Shown here: piece after piece, positions 1 through 7,243 of the stretch
How the letters are laid out: each line of letters begins with the position of its first letter
How positions within the stretch are numbered: position 1 is the first letter of the stretch
Made by a program: the position numbers and the translations under genes
DNA from: Stenotrophomonas_A sp035629025
Lineage (GTDB): Bacteria > Pseudomonadota > Gammaproteobacteria > Xanthomonadales > Xanthomonadaceae
Assembly: GCA_035629025.1 (NCBI GenBank)
Contig: DASPIU010000076.1
Span: forward strand, 124,001-188,000
DNA: 64,000 nucleotides
Direction: 5' to 3'
The notes under the pieces: generated by a model
Database searches by the model: none
Told to the model about the DNA's origin: nothing
Seen by the model: only the letters and a program-made list of their open reading frames with translations

Positions 1-544
1 CAAGCCCGATGGCACCGGCCTGGGCCTGATCTCGTGCAAGCGCATTGTCGAAAGCTACGGCGGCAGCATCGAGGTTACGAGCAAGCCGGGTGTCGGCACC
101 CGCTTCGACATCGTGCTGCCGCTGCAATCGTCGTCCTCGCTGGGCGGCGAGCCCGATGCCGAGGTGCCATTGGGGCGTGGGCAGCGCATCCTGGTGGTCG
201 ATGGCGAAGCCACGCGCCTGTCGCTGCTGGGCAATGCGCTGTCCAGCCAGGGCTACCAGCCGCAACTGGCCACCGATGGCGCCGCGGCGCTGCAGCACGC
301 GCAGCAGCATGCGCTGCCGGATCTGGTGGTCGTGGACAGCGACATCATCCTGCTGTCGGCGGTGAGCCTGCTGCTGACCATGCAGGAGCTGGGCTACCAA
401 GGCCCGGCGATCGTGCTTGAAGATGTGGGCCAGCCGCTGCAACGCGAGCACTTCCCGCCGGATATCCCGGTGCACGTGCTGCGCAAGCCGCTGGAAATGC
501 GCCGCGTGTTCCGCGCCGTGGCCCACGCGCTGGAGAACGGCTGA
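1..544 (+). CDS. Hybrid sensor histidine kinase, C-terminal part (5' end outside window)
   Basis: The reading frame is open from base 2 and 180 codons are visible. It begins inside a HATPase_c domain: the G2 box GTGLGL is followed by the closing strand ending GTRFDIVLPL. After a short linker comes a receiver-like domain (visible residues about 60-178). It keeps the phospho-acceptor Asp (VVVDSDI) and the conserved Lys (LRKPLE), but the usual acidic pair near the start is reduced to a single Asp (VVDGE instead of VVDDE), so Mg binding and phosphotransfer may be weakened. The protein is therefore the end of a hybrid histidine kinase with ATPase and receiver modules; the sensor and dimerisation parts lie upstream. 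It is convergent with the Anbu gene, with only 12 bp between them. The stimulus cannot be told from what is visible. Confidence 0.85.
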   Translation, partial: KPDGTGLGLISCKRIVESYGGSIEVTSKPGVGTRFDIVLPLQSSSSLGGEPDAEVPLGRGQRILVVDGEATRLSLLGNALSSQGYQPQLATDGAAALQHAQQHALPDLVVVDSDIILLSAVSLLLTMQELGYQGPAIVLEDVGQPLQREHFPPDIPVHVLRKPLEMRRVFRAVAHALENG

Positions 545-556
545 GGCCGCGGCGGC

Positions 557-1297
557 TCAGGCGCGCGGCAGTTCCCAGGGGAAACGCGGTAGCGTGTGCA
601 CCGCTTCGGTCAACTTGCGCGACCAGTTGGCGTGGATATCCGCGTACAGCGGCGTGTCCGCCTCCAGGCGCATGCGCTCGGTCACGCGCAGGTCGTCGCG
701 GCGGATCAGCGCCAGGTCGATCGGCATGCCCACCGACAGGTTGGAGCGGATGGTCGAGTCCAGCGACACCAGCGCGGTGCGCGCCGCGTCTTCCAGGCGC
801 GTCTCGGGGCGGATGATGCGGTCCAGGATCGGCTTGCCGTACTTGGACTCGCCGACCTGCAGATAGGGCGTCTCCGGCGAGGAGGCGATGGCGTTGCCGA
901 GGGGATAGATCATGTACATGCCCGGCCGCTCGCCCGCCACCTGGCCGCCCAGGATCAGCGTGGCCTGAGTGCTGATGCCTTCAAACTCGGGCCGCCCGGA
1001 AGTATCGACCTGGCTGCCGACCAGCACCTGGCCGATGTACTCGGCCACCTCGAACAGGTGGCGGAAGCGGCGCAGGTTCTGTGGCGCGTCGTCTTCCACG
1101 TCGCGCTTGATCCGCGACAGCGCCAGCTGCGTGGTCGCCAGGTTGCCCGCCGACATCACGGCAAACACCGCCTGGCCGGGATATTCAAACACGTGCAGCT
1201 TGCGGTACACGCGCACGTCGTCGAGCGAGGCGTTGGTGCGGGTATCCGCGGCGAAGACCAGGCCTTCGTCCACTTCGATGCCGACGCAATAGGTCAT
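557..1297 (-). CDS. Anbu (ancestral beta subunit) proteasome-type peptidase
   Basis: This 246-residue protein matches the bacterial Anbu family, Ntn hydrolases related to HslV and the 20S proteasome. It begins MTYCVGI, so removal of Met exposes Thr as the expected nucleophile. It carries the family-like segments GLVFAADTRTNA, VFAVMSAGNLA, IYPLGNAI and GESKYGKPILDR. Known Anbu proteins assemble into open helical or ring-like oligomers without an ATPase partner, and their substrates are uncertain. Anbu genes are often found beside transglutaminase, alpha-E and ATP-grasp-like genes; none of these is next to it here. Its neighbours are a hybrid kinase (convergent) and folK (divergent). The start is fixed by the need for an N-terminal Thr at residue 2. 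Cytoplasmic; no signal peptide. Confidence 0.93.
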   Translation of the reverse strand: MTYCVGIEVDEGLVFAADTRTNASLDDVRVYRKLHVFEYPGQAVFAVMSAGNLATTQLALSRIKRDVEDDAPQNLRRFRHLFEVAEYIGQVLVGSQVDTSGRPEFEGISTQATLILGGQVAGERPGMYMIYPLGNAIASSPETPYLQVGESKYGKPILDRIIRPETRLEDAARTALVSLDSTIRSNLSVGMPIDLALIRRDDLRVTERMRLEADTPLYADIHANWSRKLTEAVHTLPRFPWELPRA

Positions 1298-1400
1298 GGC
1301 GCTGTCATCGGTAAGAGAGTTCCCATTCTATGGCGGCGTGGCCCCCGGCTCGTGAAGGCAATGGTTGACGCTGGCGCCGTGCGCATGCGCGAATATCACC

Positions 1401-1889
1401 ATGACGCCCGTCCTTCTCAGCCTCGGCAGCAACCTGCGGCCGCAACACCACCTGCACGCCGCTGTTGAGGCGCTGCGTGCGCATTTCGGCGAGTTGCGCG
1501 TGTCGCCGGCCTACCGCACCGCGGCGGTGGGCTTCGACGGCCCGGATTTCCTCAACAATGCCGTGCTGCTCCACACCGAGATGGAGCTGGAGCCGCTCGA
1601 TGCCTGGCTGCATGCGCTGGAAGACGCGCACGGCCGTGACCGCAGCGGGCCGCGCTTCAGCGACCGTACGCTGGATATCGACGTGATCTTCTACGGCGAC
1701 CGCATCGTCGAGGGGCCGGGCCACCTGCGCGTGCCGCGGCCCGAACTCAAGCACGCCTTCGTGCTCAAGCCACTGGCCGACATCGCGCCTGGTTTCATCG
1801 ACCCGGTCAGCGGCCACAGCCTGGACGAACTGTGGCGGGCGCACCGGCAGTACGGCGATAGCTTCGAGAGCGTGCCCTTGCCGGGGTGA
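1401..1889 (+). CDS. folK: 2-amino-4-hydroxy-6-hydroxymethyldihydropteridine pyrophosphokinase (HPPK)
   Basis: The 162-residue product transfers pyrophosphate from ATP to 6-hydroxymethyl-7,8-dihydropterin, the step before dihydropteroate synthase in folate synthesis. The N-terminus VLLSLGSNL, the central GPRFSDRTLDIDVIFYG segment with its catalytic Asp pair, and VPRPELKHAFVLKPL are all characteristic of HPPK. The ATG at 1401 was chosen because it places the first beta strand as in the family; a TTG 36 bases upstream in frame is possible, and no good ribosome-binding site separates the two. The gene is convergent with a pteridine reductase gene, so two pterin/folate enzymes sit tail to tail. 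Cytoplasmic. Confidence 0.95.
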   Translation: MTPVLLSLGSNLRPQHHLHAAVEALRAHFGELRVSPAYRTAAVGFDGPDFLNNAVLLHTEMELEPLDAWLHALEDAHGRDRSGPRFSDRTLDIDVIFYGDRIVEGPGHLRVPRPELKHAFVLKPLADIAPGFIDPVSGHSLDELWRAHRQYGDSFESVPLPG

Positions 1890-1921
1890 GTGGTATCGAG
1901 GGCGGGCCGGGCCGGCGTAAC

Positions 1922-2659
1922 TCAGGCCAAAGTGCGACCGCCATCAAGCATCAGCGTGTGCCCAGTGAGATAAGTCGCATCGTCCAGCAGCCAGCGCACC
2001 GCGTCGGCCACTTCCTCGGCGCTGCCGGTGCGGCCCAGCGGCGTGCGTGCCAGCACCGCGGCCTGCGCGGCGGCATCCTTGCCGGCGTCAGGCCACAGGA
2101 TCGCACCCGGGGCGATGGCGTTGACCCGCACCAGCGGCGCCAGTTCCACCGCCAACGCGGCGGTCAGCGCGGCCAGCGCGCCCTTGGCTGCGGTGTAGGC
2201 GGTGTGCCCGGCCAGCGGATGGGCCAGCGCCGCGTCGGTCAGGTTGACGATGCTGCCGCCGCTGGCGCGCAGTGCGGGCGCGGCCGCCTGCACGAGGAAG
2301 AACGGTGCCCGCGCGTTCACCGCCAGCAGTGCGTCCCATTGAGCGGGCGTGGCCGTGGCCAGTGGCGTGGGGAAGAAGTTCGAGGCGTTGTTGACCAGCG
2401 CATCGAGCCGGCCGAAACGCGCCACGCTTTGTTCGATCAGGCCGGGCAGGGCGCTGGTGTCGGCAAGATCGGCATGCACGGCCAGGGTGCTGCCTGGCGT
2501 CTGCCGTTCGAGCTCGGCGCATAGCGCGGCCAGTTCATCGCGCGAACCATGCGCGTGCAAGGCCACGCGATAGCCGGCCGCGTGCAGGCGCCTGGCAATC
2601 GCCGCGCCGATGCGGCGCGCGGCGCCGGTGACCAGTGCGACCTTGGCGGCTTCGCTCAT
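1922..2659 (-). CDS. Pteridine reductase / short-chain dehydrogenase (FolM/PTR1-like)
   Basis: This 245-residue short-chain dehydrogenase has TGAARRIG as its nucleotide-binding motif. The Arg-containing TGX3RXG form is typical of pteridine reductases (PTR1, FolM) rather than FabG. It also has NNASNFFPTP, the YTAAK active-site motif (Tyr-X3-Lys) and a C-terminal LDGGRTLA. Family members reduce dihydropterins or dihydromonapterin with NADPH and can back up dihydrofolate reductase. Its position tail to tail with folK fits a pterin role. It is divergent from the MidA-like gene with only 56 bp between the starts, so their promoters overlap. The exact substrate is inferred. Confidence 0.85.
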   Translation of the reverse strand: MSEAAKVALVTGAARRIGAAIARRLHAAGYRVALHAHGSRDELAALCAELERQTPGSTLAVHADLADTSALPGLIEQSVARFGRLDALVNNASNFFPTPLATATPAQWDALLAVNARAPFFLVQAAAPALRASGGSIVNLTDAALAHPLAGHTAYTAAKGALAALTAALAVELAPLVRVNAIAPGAILWPDAGKDAAAQAAVLARTPLGRTGSAEEVADAVRWLLDDATYLTGHTLMLDGGRTLA

Positions 2660-2715
2660 CTGCGGATATCCCTTGCTCGGCTATGCTGTGCATTGTCCAC
2701 GCAATCGACCTGCCC

Positions 2716-3900
2716 ATGCACCCGGACCTGCCCCTTCCCGACGCTGACGCACTGGCGCACAGCGAACAGCTGGCCGCGTTGCTGCGCAATGAAATCCGGG
2801 CCGGTGGCGGTGCGATGGCCTTCTCCCGCTTCATGGAGCTGGCGCTGTACGCGCCGGGCTGGGGCTATTACAGCGCCGGTGCGAGCAAGTTCGGCGAGAG
2901 CGGCGATTTCGTCACCGCGCCGGAACTGGGTCCGTTGTTCGCCGCCACCGTATCCGGTGCCCTGGCACCGGTGTTGCAGCAGCTGGGGCCGCAGGCGCGG
3001 GTGCTGGAAATCGGCGGCGGCAGTGGCGCCTTCGCCGAGGTCACGCTCAAGCGCCTGCTGGAACTGGACGCGCTGCCCGAGCGCTACGCGATCCTTGAAC
3101 CCAGCGCGGACCTGCGCGAGCGCCAGCGCGAGCGGCTGGGGCGTTCGTTGATCCCGCCGGTGTTCGACCTGGTGGAGTGGGTGGATGGTCCGTTTGCCGA
3201 CGACTGGGATGGCGTGCTGTTCGCCAACGAGGTGATCGACGCGCTGCCGACGCCGCGCTTCACCGTGCGCGATGGCGAGGTGTACGAGGAAACCGTGGTG
3301 CTCGACGGCAACGCGGCGTTCGCGCGCGCCGAGCAGCCGGCGGACGCCTTGCTGGCGGCGTCGGTGCGGCATATCGAGCGCTATCTGGAAACACCGTTTG
3401 TCGATGGCTACCGTTCCGAAGTGCTGCCGCAGCTGCCGTACTGGATCCAGGCGGTGGCTGGCGGGCTCAAGCGCGGCGCGATGCTGTTCGTCGACTACGG
3501 CTACACGCGCCGTGAGTATTACCAGCCGCAGCGCAGTGACGGCACGCTGCGCGCGTTCTACCGGCATCGCATGCATGCCGATCTCTACCGCTGGCCGGGC
3601 TTGCAGGATCTGACCGCGTCGGTGGATTTCACCGCGCTGGCCGAGGCGGGCACCGGCGCGGGTTTCGATCTGGCGGGCTACTGCAGCCAGGCGAGCTTTC
3701 TGCTTGGCAACGGGCTGGATCAGTTGCTGGCGCAGGCGGATGCGCGCGCCGATGAGGTGGGCCGCACGCGCTTGCGCGAGCAGGTCAAGCGGCTGACCTT
3801 GCCGAGCGAGATGGGCGAGCGCTTCCAGGTGATGGGGTTCTCGCGCGACGTGGACTTCGAGCCGGCGTTCCTGCTGGGCGACCTGAGCTGGCGGCTGTAG
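2716..3900 (+). CDS. MidA/NDUFAF7-type class I SAM-dependent methyltransferase
   Basis: This 394-residue protein belongs to the family once called DUF185, which includes NDUFAF7/MidA; mitochondrial members methylate an arginine of a complex I subunit during assembly. Visible features are GDFVTAPELGPLF, the SAM-binding loop LEIGGGSGAFAEV, LFANEVIDALPTPRF, and LFVDYGYTRREYY followed by GTLRAFYRHR. The bacterial substrate is not established. ATG 2716 was chosen because it begins the soluble protein directly; an in-frame upstream start at 2635 would run into the divergent pteridine reductase gene. The next gene (VanZ-like) starts 2 bases after its stop, so the two are probably co-transcribed. Confidence 0.9.
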   Translation: MHPDLPLPDADALAHSEQLAALLRNEIRAGGGAMAFSRFMELALYAPGWGYYSAGASKFGESGDFVTAPELGPLFAATVSGALAPVLQQLGPQARVLEIGGGSGAFAEVTLKRLLELDALPERYAILEPSADLRERQRERLGRSLIPPVFDLVEWVDGPFADDWDGVLFANEVIDALPTPRFTVRDGEVYEETVVLDGNAAFARAEQPADALLAASVRHIERYLETPFVDGYRSEVLPQLPYWIQAVAGGLKRGAMLFVDYGYTRREYYQPQRSDGTLRAFYRHRMHADLYRWPGLQDLTASVDFTALAEAGTGAGFDLAGYCSQASFLLGNGLDQLLAQADARADEVGRTRLREQVKRLTLPSEMGERFQVMGFSRDVDFEPAFLLGDLSWRL

Positions 3901-3902
3901 CA

Positions 3903-4295
3903 ATGGCCTTGCGCGCGTTTCGCCAGCCGTGGCAGTGGGTGGGGCTGTGGGCGGCGTTGATCGTGGCGGTGATCGTGGTGTGCCTGGGGCCGCCGCCGCG
4001 GATACCGGACCTGCCGGACAACAGTGACAAGGCCGAGCATTTTCTGACTTATGTGATGCTGGCGTTTGGCGCGGTGCAATTGTTTGCAACGCGGCGCGCG
4101 CTGGTTTGGGCGGGGTTGGGGCTGGTGTTGCTGGGGGTGGGGATCGAGGTGGCGCAGGGGGCGTTGACGGTGGATCGGAGTGCAGATCCGTTGGATGCGT
4201 TGGCTAATACGTTGGGGGTTGGGGTTGGGTTGTTGTTGGGGCGGGGTCGGGCGCGGGAGTGGGTTTTGCGGGTGGATGGGTGGTTGTTTGGGTAG
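3903..4295 (+). CDS. VanZ-like small membrane protein
   Basis: The 130-residue product has about four hydrophobic segments and the VanZ-family signature: a polar segment NSDKAEHFLTYVMLAF after the first membrane span, then GIEVAQ, and DPLDALANTLGVGVGLLLG near the end. VanZ of enterococci gives low-level teicoplanin resistance; for most bacterial homologues the function is unknown, so a resistance role should not be assumed. It begins 2 bases after the MidA-like stop codon. Downstream base composition drifts strongly towards G and T on the + strand into the repeat block. Confidence 0.85.
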   Translation: MALRAFRQPWQWVGLWAALIVAVIVVCLGPPPRIPDLPDNSDKAEHFLTYVMLAFGAVQLFATRRALVWAGLGLVLLGVGIEVAQGALTVDRSADPLDALANTLGVGVGLLLGRGRAREWVLRVDGWLFG

Positions 4296-4400
4296 TTGGT
4301 TTTGTTGCGGCCTGCGGACGCTGGTTTTTTGGGGTTGTGCGGGCTGAGTTTTTTGCGCCTTGCGATGTGGATCGGCTGTCTTTGGTCTGTGCGTGGCAGC

Positions 4401-4496
4401 CGGGGGCAGGCCCTGCCAGGACACGCCGTGAACCCATCCATGGGGGCTCGTAGGCAACATCCATGTTGCCTACGGTCCTGGCAGGGCCTGCCCCCG
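4401..4496. repeat. Composite inverted-repeat element, copy A
   Basis: Two perfect 22-bp arms (4401-4422 and 4475-4496) enclose two smaller palindromes: CCCAT-CC-ATGGG at 4433-4444 and an 11-bp-arm palindrome GTAGGCAACAT-CC-ATGTTGCCTAC at 4450-4473. A second copy with the same design, in the opposite orientation and with a few changes, lies at 41939-42048. No open reading frame fits inside, so any mobility would have to be supplied in trans. Confidence 0.85.
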
Positions 4497-4659
4497 ACTG
4501 CCCGACAGATCGCTGATGTCGGATGGGAAAAGCGGCGTCGCGTGCGCTGATACCGCTGGGGCCGGCTGCGGCCGCCGGGCCCGTTGGGGCCGGCTGCGGC
4601 CGGCTAGGGCTGCTAGGGCTGCCAGGACTGCTAGGGCTGCCAGGGTTGCTAGGACCGTT

Positions 4660-4804
4660 GTAGGAGCGGCTTCAGCCGCGACAAGCGAAGACAGAATCTT
4701 TCAGGTCACATCACCCCAGCTGGGCCCACTGTGGGAGGGGCTTCAGCCCCGACAAACGAAGCCGCGATCTGCCAGCTGGCAGTCGCGGCTGAAGCCGCTC
4801 CTAC
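4660..4804. repeat. REP cluster (GTAG-type), three copies forming a BIME-like unit
   Basis: Three copies of a short palindromic sequence: GTAGGAGCGGC followed by TTCAGCCGCGAC at 4660-4682 (+), a variant with GTGGGAGGGGC at 4731-4753 (+), and an inverted copy at 4782-4804 (-). Outer copies in opposite orientation make a bacterial interspersed mosaic element. Such REPs occur in Pseudomonas and xanthomonads and are typically mobilised by RAYT transposases, none of which is in this window. A truncated half-copy (TGTAGGAGCGGC) is near 24659, just after the second TonB receptor gene. Confidence 0.85.
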
Positions 4805-4839
4805 AACGGGTGGGGGCTACGGCGGGGGCGACGGCGCGC

Positions 4840-7140
4840 TCAGCGGCCGTCGTCGAGGGTTACGCGGTCCAGCACCCACATCGTCGGCCGCGTGTCGCCG
4901 GTGAAGTACAGGCACAGGTTCGCTTGCGCTGGCGTGGTCTTGGGCAGACGCGCGGTCAGCTCGTAGAAGCCGTCGGCATCAGGCTGGGCGGGGAGCTTGA
5001 TGTTGGCCAGGGTCGGGCCCTCGCAGCCGTTACGCACGACCAGCTCACCGTAGGCCGAGTGCGCGGGCTGGAAGGTGCGCAAGGGCTCGTCATGGGCCAG
5101 CTGAAAGTAGTACGGCAAGCGGCCGGCACGAATCTTCAGCGAGGCCACACCGCGCAGGTCGGCCTGCTTCCACTCCCAGCAGGGATTGAAGATGTCGGCG
5201 TTGAAGATCGCACGCTCGCCCTCGCGCGGGCCGTCGTCTTCCAGGCGCAGCATCAGCTTGCCGGTGCACATCGCCAGTTCCTCGTCGCTGCGGCTGCGCA
5301 GGCTCTGCGCGCTGAGCGTGCGTACCACCGGCGCGGCCAGGGCCTGGCCGTTCCAGAACGAAACCGCCTGCAACTGCGCGGGCAGGGCCAGTTCAAAGGG
5401 TGCGGTGTACCGCGGCGACGTCGCCGAGGGCGCGCTGCCATCGGTGGTGTAGCGGACTTCGTCATAGCCGAGGCGGTCACTCAGGGTGATGCGGACATGG
5501 CCATCGCGGCTGCCCGGCGCCACTTCCACCTTCGGCTGGAACGGCGTCTGCGCGTAAGCCACGTCCCAGGCGCGGTACAAGGCAAGCAGGTGCGGCAGGC
5601 GCGCGCGGAAGTCGGCGTAATCGCGGTTGGCCTGCGGCGACCAGCCGGTCTCGGCCACGGCGGCGGCGCGCGGGAACATCGCGTGCTCCACCCGCGCGAA
5701 GCTGCGCATGTGCTCGGTCCAGGTGTTGGCCTGCAGGCCGAGGATGTGGCCGCGCTGGCTTTCTTCCAGTGCCGCCGGCACCGGTTCGAAGGCGTAGACG
5801 CGCTGCAACTCGATCAGCGAAGGGCGGCCCGGCGGTTCGTCCGGCGAGTCGGTCTGCTGGTAGTCCAGGTACAGCTCCGAGGACGGCGCCATCACCACGT
5901 CATGACCCAGCCGCGCGGCCTCCAAGCCGCCGTCGATGCCACGCCACGACATCACCGCCGCTTCCGGCGGCAGCCCGCCGGCGATGATCTCGTCCCAGCC
6001 GATCATCAGGCGGTCGTGCGCGACCAGGTAGCGTTCCAGCCGCTTCAGCATCCAGCCCTGCAGGGCTTCCTCGTTCTCCAGGCCGAGCTCGCGGATGCGC
6101 GCCTGCATGCGCGGCGACGCCTTCCACTGGTCCTTGACCGCCTCGTCGCCGCCCAGGTGCACGTAGCGGGCGGGGAAGATCTGCAGCACTTCGGCCAGCA
6201 CATTCTCGAAGAACTGCAGGGTGGCTTCGTCGGCATTGAACAGGTTGGTGTTCACACCCCACTCGTTGGACACCGCCACCGGCTGGCCGCTGACGCCCAG
6301 CTCCGGGTAGGCGGCAATGGCCGCAGTGGCGTGGCCGGGGATGTCGATTTCCGGCACCACGGTGATGTGCCGCTCGGCGGCGTAGCGCACCACCTCGCGC
6401 ATCTGCGCCTGGGTGTAGAAGCCGCAATACGGCGCGGGCCTGCCGTCGGCGCCGATGCCGCCATCACCGGCGGGGATGCGGCAGCCGCCCACTTCGGTCA
6501 GCTTCGGGTAGCGCTTGATCTCCATGCGCCAGCCCTGGTCGTCGGTGAGGTGCCAATGGAAGGTGTTGAACTTGTGCAGGGCCATCGCATCGAGCAACGA
6601 CTTGATCTGCTCGATGCTCTGGAAGTGCCGCGCCGAATCCAGCATCAGGCCGCGCCAGCCAAAGCGCGGCGCATCGGCGATATGGGTGGCGGGCAGGGTG
6701 GCGGGGCCGCTCTGACCGCGTGCGGGCGCCAGCTGCCACAGCGTCACCGCGGCGTAGAACAGGCCGCGCGGGTCGGCGGCGCGGGCACGCACGCCGTCGC
6801 GGCCGATGTCCAGCACATAGCCCTCGGGCGAAGGGGAAGCCTTCGGGTCGATGGCGAACACGATCTCGCCCTTGCCCGGGCGGCTGCCGGCCGGCGCCAG
6901 TGCCAGGCGCAGGCCACTGCCGCGTTCGAGGCCGGCGATGAACTGTTGCGCGGTAGTGGCGGCGGCGCTGTCGGCCGCGCGCACGGTGACCTGCGGCGTC
7001 AGCGCAAAGGCGCCCTGGCCGTTGTCACGAACCTGCGCAGGGGCGGGAATGACGGGAAGCGGATTGGCCGCAAAGGCGGCCGGGGTCAGCGCGGCCAGCA
7101 GCAGGGCCCAGCGCGGCAGTCGGATATTGCGAGCAGTCAT
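4840..7140 (-). CDS. Beta-N-acetylhexosaminidase, GH20, exported
   Basis: The 766-residue enzyme releases terminal GlcNAc (or GalNAc) from chitooligosaccharides or glycans. Its signal peptide is clear (hydrophobic stretch then AAFAANP). A GH20b-like N-terminal domain follows, then the TIM-barrel catalytic domain from about residue 140. The Asp-Glu catalytic pair is seen in YVHLGGDEAV (about residues 328-332), together with MLDSARHF, WHLTDDQGWR and MSWRG. The C-terminal 250 residues carry a chitobiase/CHB_HEX C-like beta domain and a possible carbohydrate-binding region. ATG 7140 is preceded by GGAGG at a 9-nt distance; the frame stays open 27 codons further but without signal-peptide logic. 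It follows the TonB receptor gene and feeds GlcNAc to the locus. Confidence 0.93.
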   Translation of the reverse strand: MTARNIRLPRWALLLAALTPAAFAANPLPVIPAPAQVRDNGQGAFALTPQVTVRAADSAAATTAQQFIAGLERGSGLRLALAPAGSRPGKGEIVFAIDPKASPSPEGYVLDIGRDGVRARAADPRGLFYAAVTLWQLAPARGQSGPATLPATHIADAPRFGWRGLMLDSARHFQSIEQIKSLLDAMALHKFNTFHWHLTDDQGWRMEIKRYPKLTEVGGCRIPAGDGGIGADGRPAPYCGFYTQAQMREVVRYAAERHITVVPEIDIPGHATAAIAAYPELGVSGQPVAVSNEWGVNTNLFNADEATLQFFENVLAEVLQIFPARYVHLGGDEAVKDQWKASPRMQARIRELGLENEEALQGWMLKRLERYLVAHDRLMIGWDEIIAGGLPPEAAVMSWRGIDGGLEAARLGHDVVMAPSSELYLDYQQTDSPDEPPGRPSLIELQRVYAFEPVPAALEESQRGHILGLQANTWTEHMRSFARVEHAMFPRAAAVAETGWSPQANRDYADFRARLPHLLALYRAWDVAYAQTPFQPKVEVAPGSRDGHVRITLSDRLGYDEVRYTTDGSAPSATSPRYTAPFELALPAQLQAVSFWNGQALAAPVVRTLSAQSLRSRSDEELAMCTGKLMLRLEDDGPREGERAIFNADIFNPCWEWKQADLRGVASLKIRAGRLPYYFQLAHDEPLRTFQPAHSAYGELVVRNGCEGPTLANIKLPAQPDADGFYELTARLPKTTPAQANLCLYFTGDTRPTMWVLDRVTLDDGR

Positions 7141-7185
7141 CGGATCAATCCTCCGGTGGCGGCCTTCGGGAAAGCCGGAAATGAA

Positions 7186-7211
7186 ACGGGCCCGGACGTA
7201 TCCGGGCCCGT
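7186..7211 (-). terminator. Rho-independent terminator/attenuator between TonB receptor and hexosaminidase
   Basis: A perfect 11-bp stem with a 4-nt loop (7186-7196 and 7201-7211) lies 32 bp after the receptor stop codon. On the minus strand it is followed by TTTCATTT. It should end much of the receptor transcript before the hexosaminidase gene, giving the receptor more mRNA than the enzyme, unless the latter has its own promoter in the remaining 45 bp. Confidence 0.75.
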
Positions 7212-7243
7212 CATGGAGCATTACACGGTGAGGCGGTTTTGCA

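Larger units (their letters stand above)
4296..4839. other. Gene-free repeat block between convergent genes
   Basis: This 544-bp gap lies between the ends of the VanZ-like and hexosaminidase genes. No convincing gene was found. It holds a G/T-rich tail (4296-4380), a long inverted-repeat element (4401-4496), a stretch of imperfect 9-10 bp tandem repeats built on GCTGCTAGG/GCTGCCAGG (about 4560-4660), and three REP-type sequences (4660-4804). As a buffer between convergent genes it could end transcription from both sides. Confidence 0.8.

Noticed and set aside
3903..4295. Glycopeptide-resistance gene vanZ
   Set aside because: Only the domain family matches; no other van genes are present and the organism is Gram-negative.
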